This document shows, piece after piece, positions 15,452 through 16,365 of a DNA stretch of 16,365 bases (the first letter of the stretch is position 1; each line of letters begins with the position of its first letter). The stretch is taken from positions 1-16,365 of the forward strand of contig JAIDVZ010000143.1 of the NCBI GenBank assembly GCA_029059365.1, given 5' to 3'. The position numbers and the translations under genes are program-made. Under the pieces are notes generated by a model that saw only the letters and a list, made by a program, of their open reading frames with translations, was not told the DNA's origin and searched no databases. This DNA comes from Opitutales bacterium (lineage in GTDB: Bacteria; Verrucomicrobiota; Verrucomicrobiia; Opitutales; JAIRKQ01).

Positions 15452-15902
15452 AACGCCAGTCCGTACACTCAGTGCACCATTATTTGAATCAAACCTTCGT
15501 AAACCCAACATTCAGGTTGATATCTTTGTTATACTTAACGTGCTAATAATAATTGGCCTATTTCTCTTACTGAGCAATAAGTTGTTTTTACCAGCTGGGA
15601 TCGGTATAGAATTACCGGATTCCGAATATATCCAACGGACCACCGTTAGCCACGCTATCACTATAAAAGCCGGTGTAAAGGATAATAAGTTACTTATTTT
15701 AGATGACAGCGTATCGTCCATCAATTCTCTCAAAACAGATCTGCAAGCACGTGATATTCAAGAAAAAAAACAGGACTATAATGCTCCAATCTTGTTGCGC
15801 GTTGATCGTTCAACCTCTTTAGACACGATTATAAAAATCAGCAACATCGTACATGATGCTGGGTACACGAGAATACAATTGGCTCTAAACAAATCAAACT
15901 AA
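15441..15902 (+). CDS. exbD: ExbD/TolR-family protein, proton-site Asp replaced by Asn
   Basis: Partner of ExbB: a single N-terminal membrane helix and a periplasmic domain. The 153 residues have a helix at about 27-48 and then FLPAGIGIELPDS (49-61), which matches the family's QPGI-x-V-x-LP. The end has APILLRVDRSTSLDTIIKI (115-133) and HDAGYTRIQLAL (138-149), typical ExbD. Aligning from the PAGI-ELP anchor puts N33 (codon AAC, 15537-15539) where the family has the essential membrane Asp; the only nearby acidic residue is D27. I chose the ATG at 15441, inside the end of exbB; a TTG at 15426 would add five residues. Translation is probably coupled to exbB. Confidence 0.85.
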   Translation: MHHKTPVRTLSAPLFESNLRKPNIQVDIFVILNVLIIIGLFLLLSNKLFLPAGIGIELPDSEYIQRTTVSHAITIKAGVKDNKLLILDDSVSSINSLKTDLQARDIQEKKQDYNAPILLRVDRSTSLDTIIKISNIVHDAGYTRIQLALNKSN

Positions 15903-15946
15903 CATAATAGGTCCAGATTTATATTGTGTATGTTGCAGAACTTTAC

Positions 15947-16365
15947 ATGGATATTGTCGTGGCTAAGATACAGGTTCTCCCCAATATTATCGTCAACCAG
16001 ATCGCCGCTGGTGAAGTCGTTGAACGCCCGGCAGCAGTAGTCAAAGAACTAGTCGAAAACAGTATCGATTCTGGGGCAAAAAATATCATTGTCCGATTTT
16101 CTCATGGCGGGAAATATTCTATCATCGTGGAAGATGATGGCTGTGGCATGTCTCCGGAAGATGCCAGTCTAGCTTTTGAACGCCATGCAACCAGTAAAAT
16201 TTCCACAATAGAGGATATCAACGATATACAAACATTTGGATTTCGTGGCGAAGCACTACCATCGATTGCCAGTGTATCACTATTTACAATGCGCACACGA
16301 ACATCAGGTGCCACCAATGGGACGGAAATTGTGTTTAATGGCGGTAAGTTGGTACATTCTAGAGC
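15947..16365 (+). CDS. mutL: DNA mismatch repair protein MutL (5' part, cut by window end)
   Basis: GHKL-ATPase that links mismatch recognition by MutS to strand processing. Only the first 139 codons are present, with no stop before the window end. The N-terminal ATPase motifs are intact: [18 protein letters not shown] (17-34) leading into [10 protein letters not shown] with E37 and N38 (motif I), VEDDGCGM at 61-68 (motif II) and [13 protein letters not shown] at 97-109 (motif III), with ERHATSKI between. The ATG at 15947 is used here. A GTG at 15959 would give the common MutL start (VAKIQVLP) and has GGA seven bases upstream, so it is a serious alternative. It follows exbD after 44 bases with no terminator between, so it may share its transcript. 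Confidence 0.95.
   Translation, partial: MDIVVAKIQVLPNIIVNQIAAGEVVERPAAVVKELVENSIDSGAKNIIVRFSHGGKYSIIVEDDGCGMSPEDASLAFERHATSKISTIEDINDIQTFGFRGEALPSIASVSLFTMRTRTSGATNGTEIVFNGGKLVHSR

Overview
The window reads as ordinary chromosome of a Gram-negative, AT-rich bacterium, with three orphan genes of unknown function set between housekeeping genes. A long periplasmic domain in YidC and an ExbB/ExbD pair point to a double membrane. SecD and SecF are fused in one protein, and recJ follows directly. From memory, a secDF fusion beside recJ also occurs in Chlamydia, so I place the window, with moderate confidence, in the PVC superphylum (Verrucomicrobiota or Chlamydiota). No rRNA, tRNA, insertion sequence, phage gene or CRISPR array is visible, and no gap without a gene exceeds 300 bases.

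Left part (54-7319, all minus strand): yajC-secDF-recJ-rsmG-MBL hydrolase form a tightly packed operon, with overlaps or a 1-base gap at every junction. It joins protein export (YajC, SecDF), DNA repair (RecJ), ribosome maturation (RsmG) and a metal-dependent hydrolase. glgA (glycogen synthase) follows after 61 bases and may be its last gene; a GC-rich hairpin closes it at 32-50.

Middle part (7320-10741): an orphan 193-codon gene on the plus strand has a good promoter and Shine-Dalgarno site of its own. It converges with a lone NAD(P) transhydrogenase alpha-1 subunit gene (pntAA) whose usual partners are absent. pntAA is divergent from gatB, across an intergenic region that holds a perfect 18-base dyad.

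Right part (10742-16365): two adjacent orphan minus-strand genes lie between gatB and yebC. One has a Ser-rich, probably disordered N-terminus; the other has a striking Ser/Tyr/acidic tract. Both look like accessory, possibly secreted, proteins. yidC-yebC form a tight minus-strand pair. exbB-exbD (overlapping) and the 5' part of mutL run on the plus strand to the window end; mutL is cut off. The ExbD copy has Asn where the family has its proton-carrying Asp.

The best leads are the Ser/Tyr/acidic protein, the altered ExbB/ExbD proton path, the other two orphans, and a CTTGC-containing element repeated upstream of several start codons. I found no clear-cut new multi-gene system.
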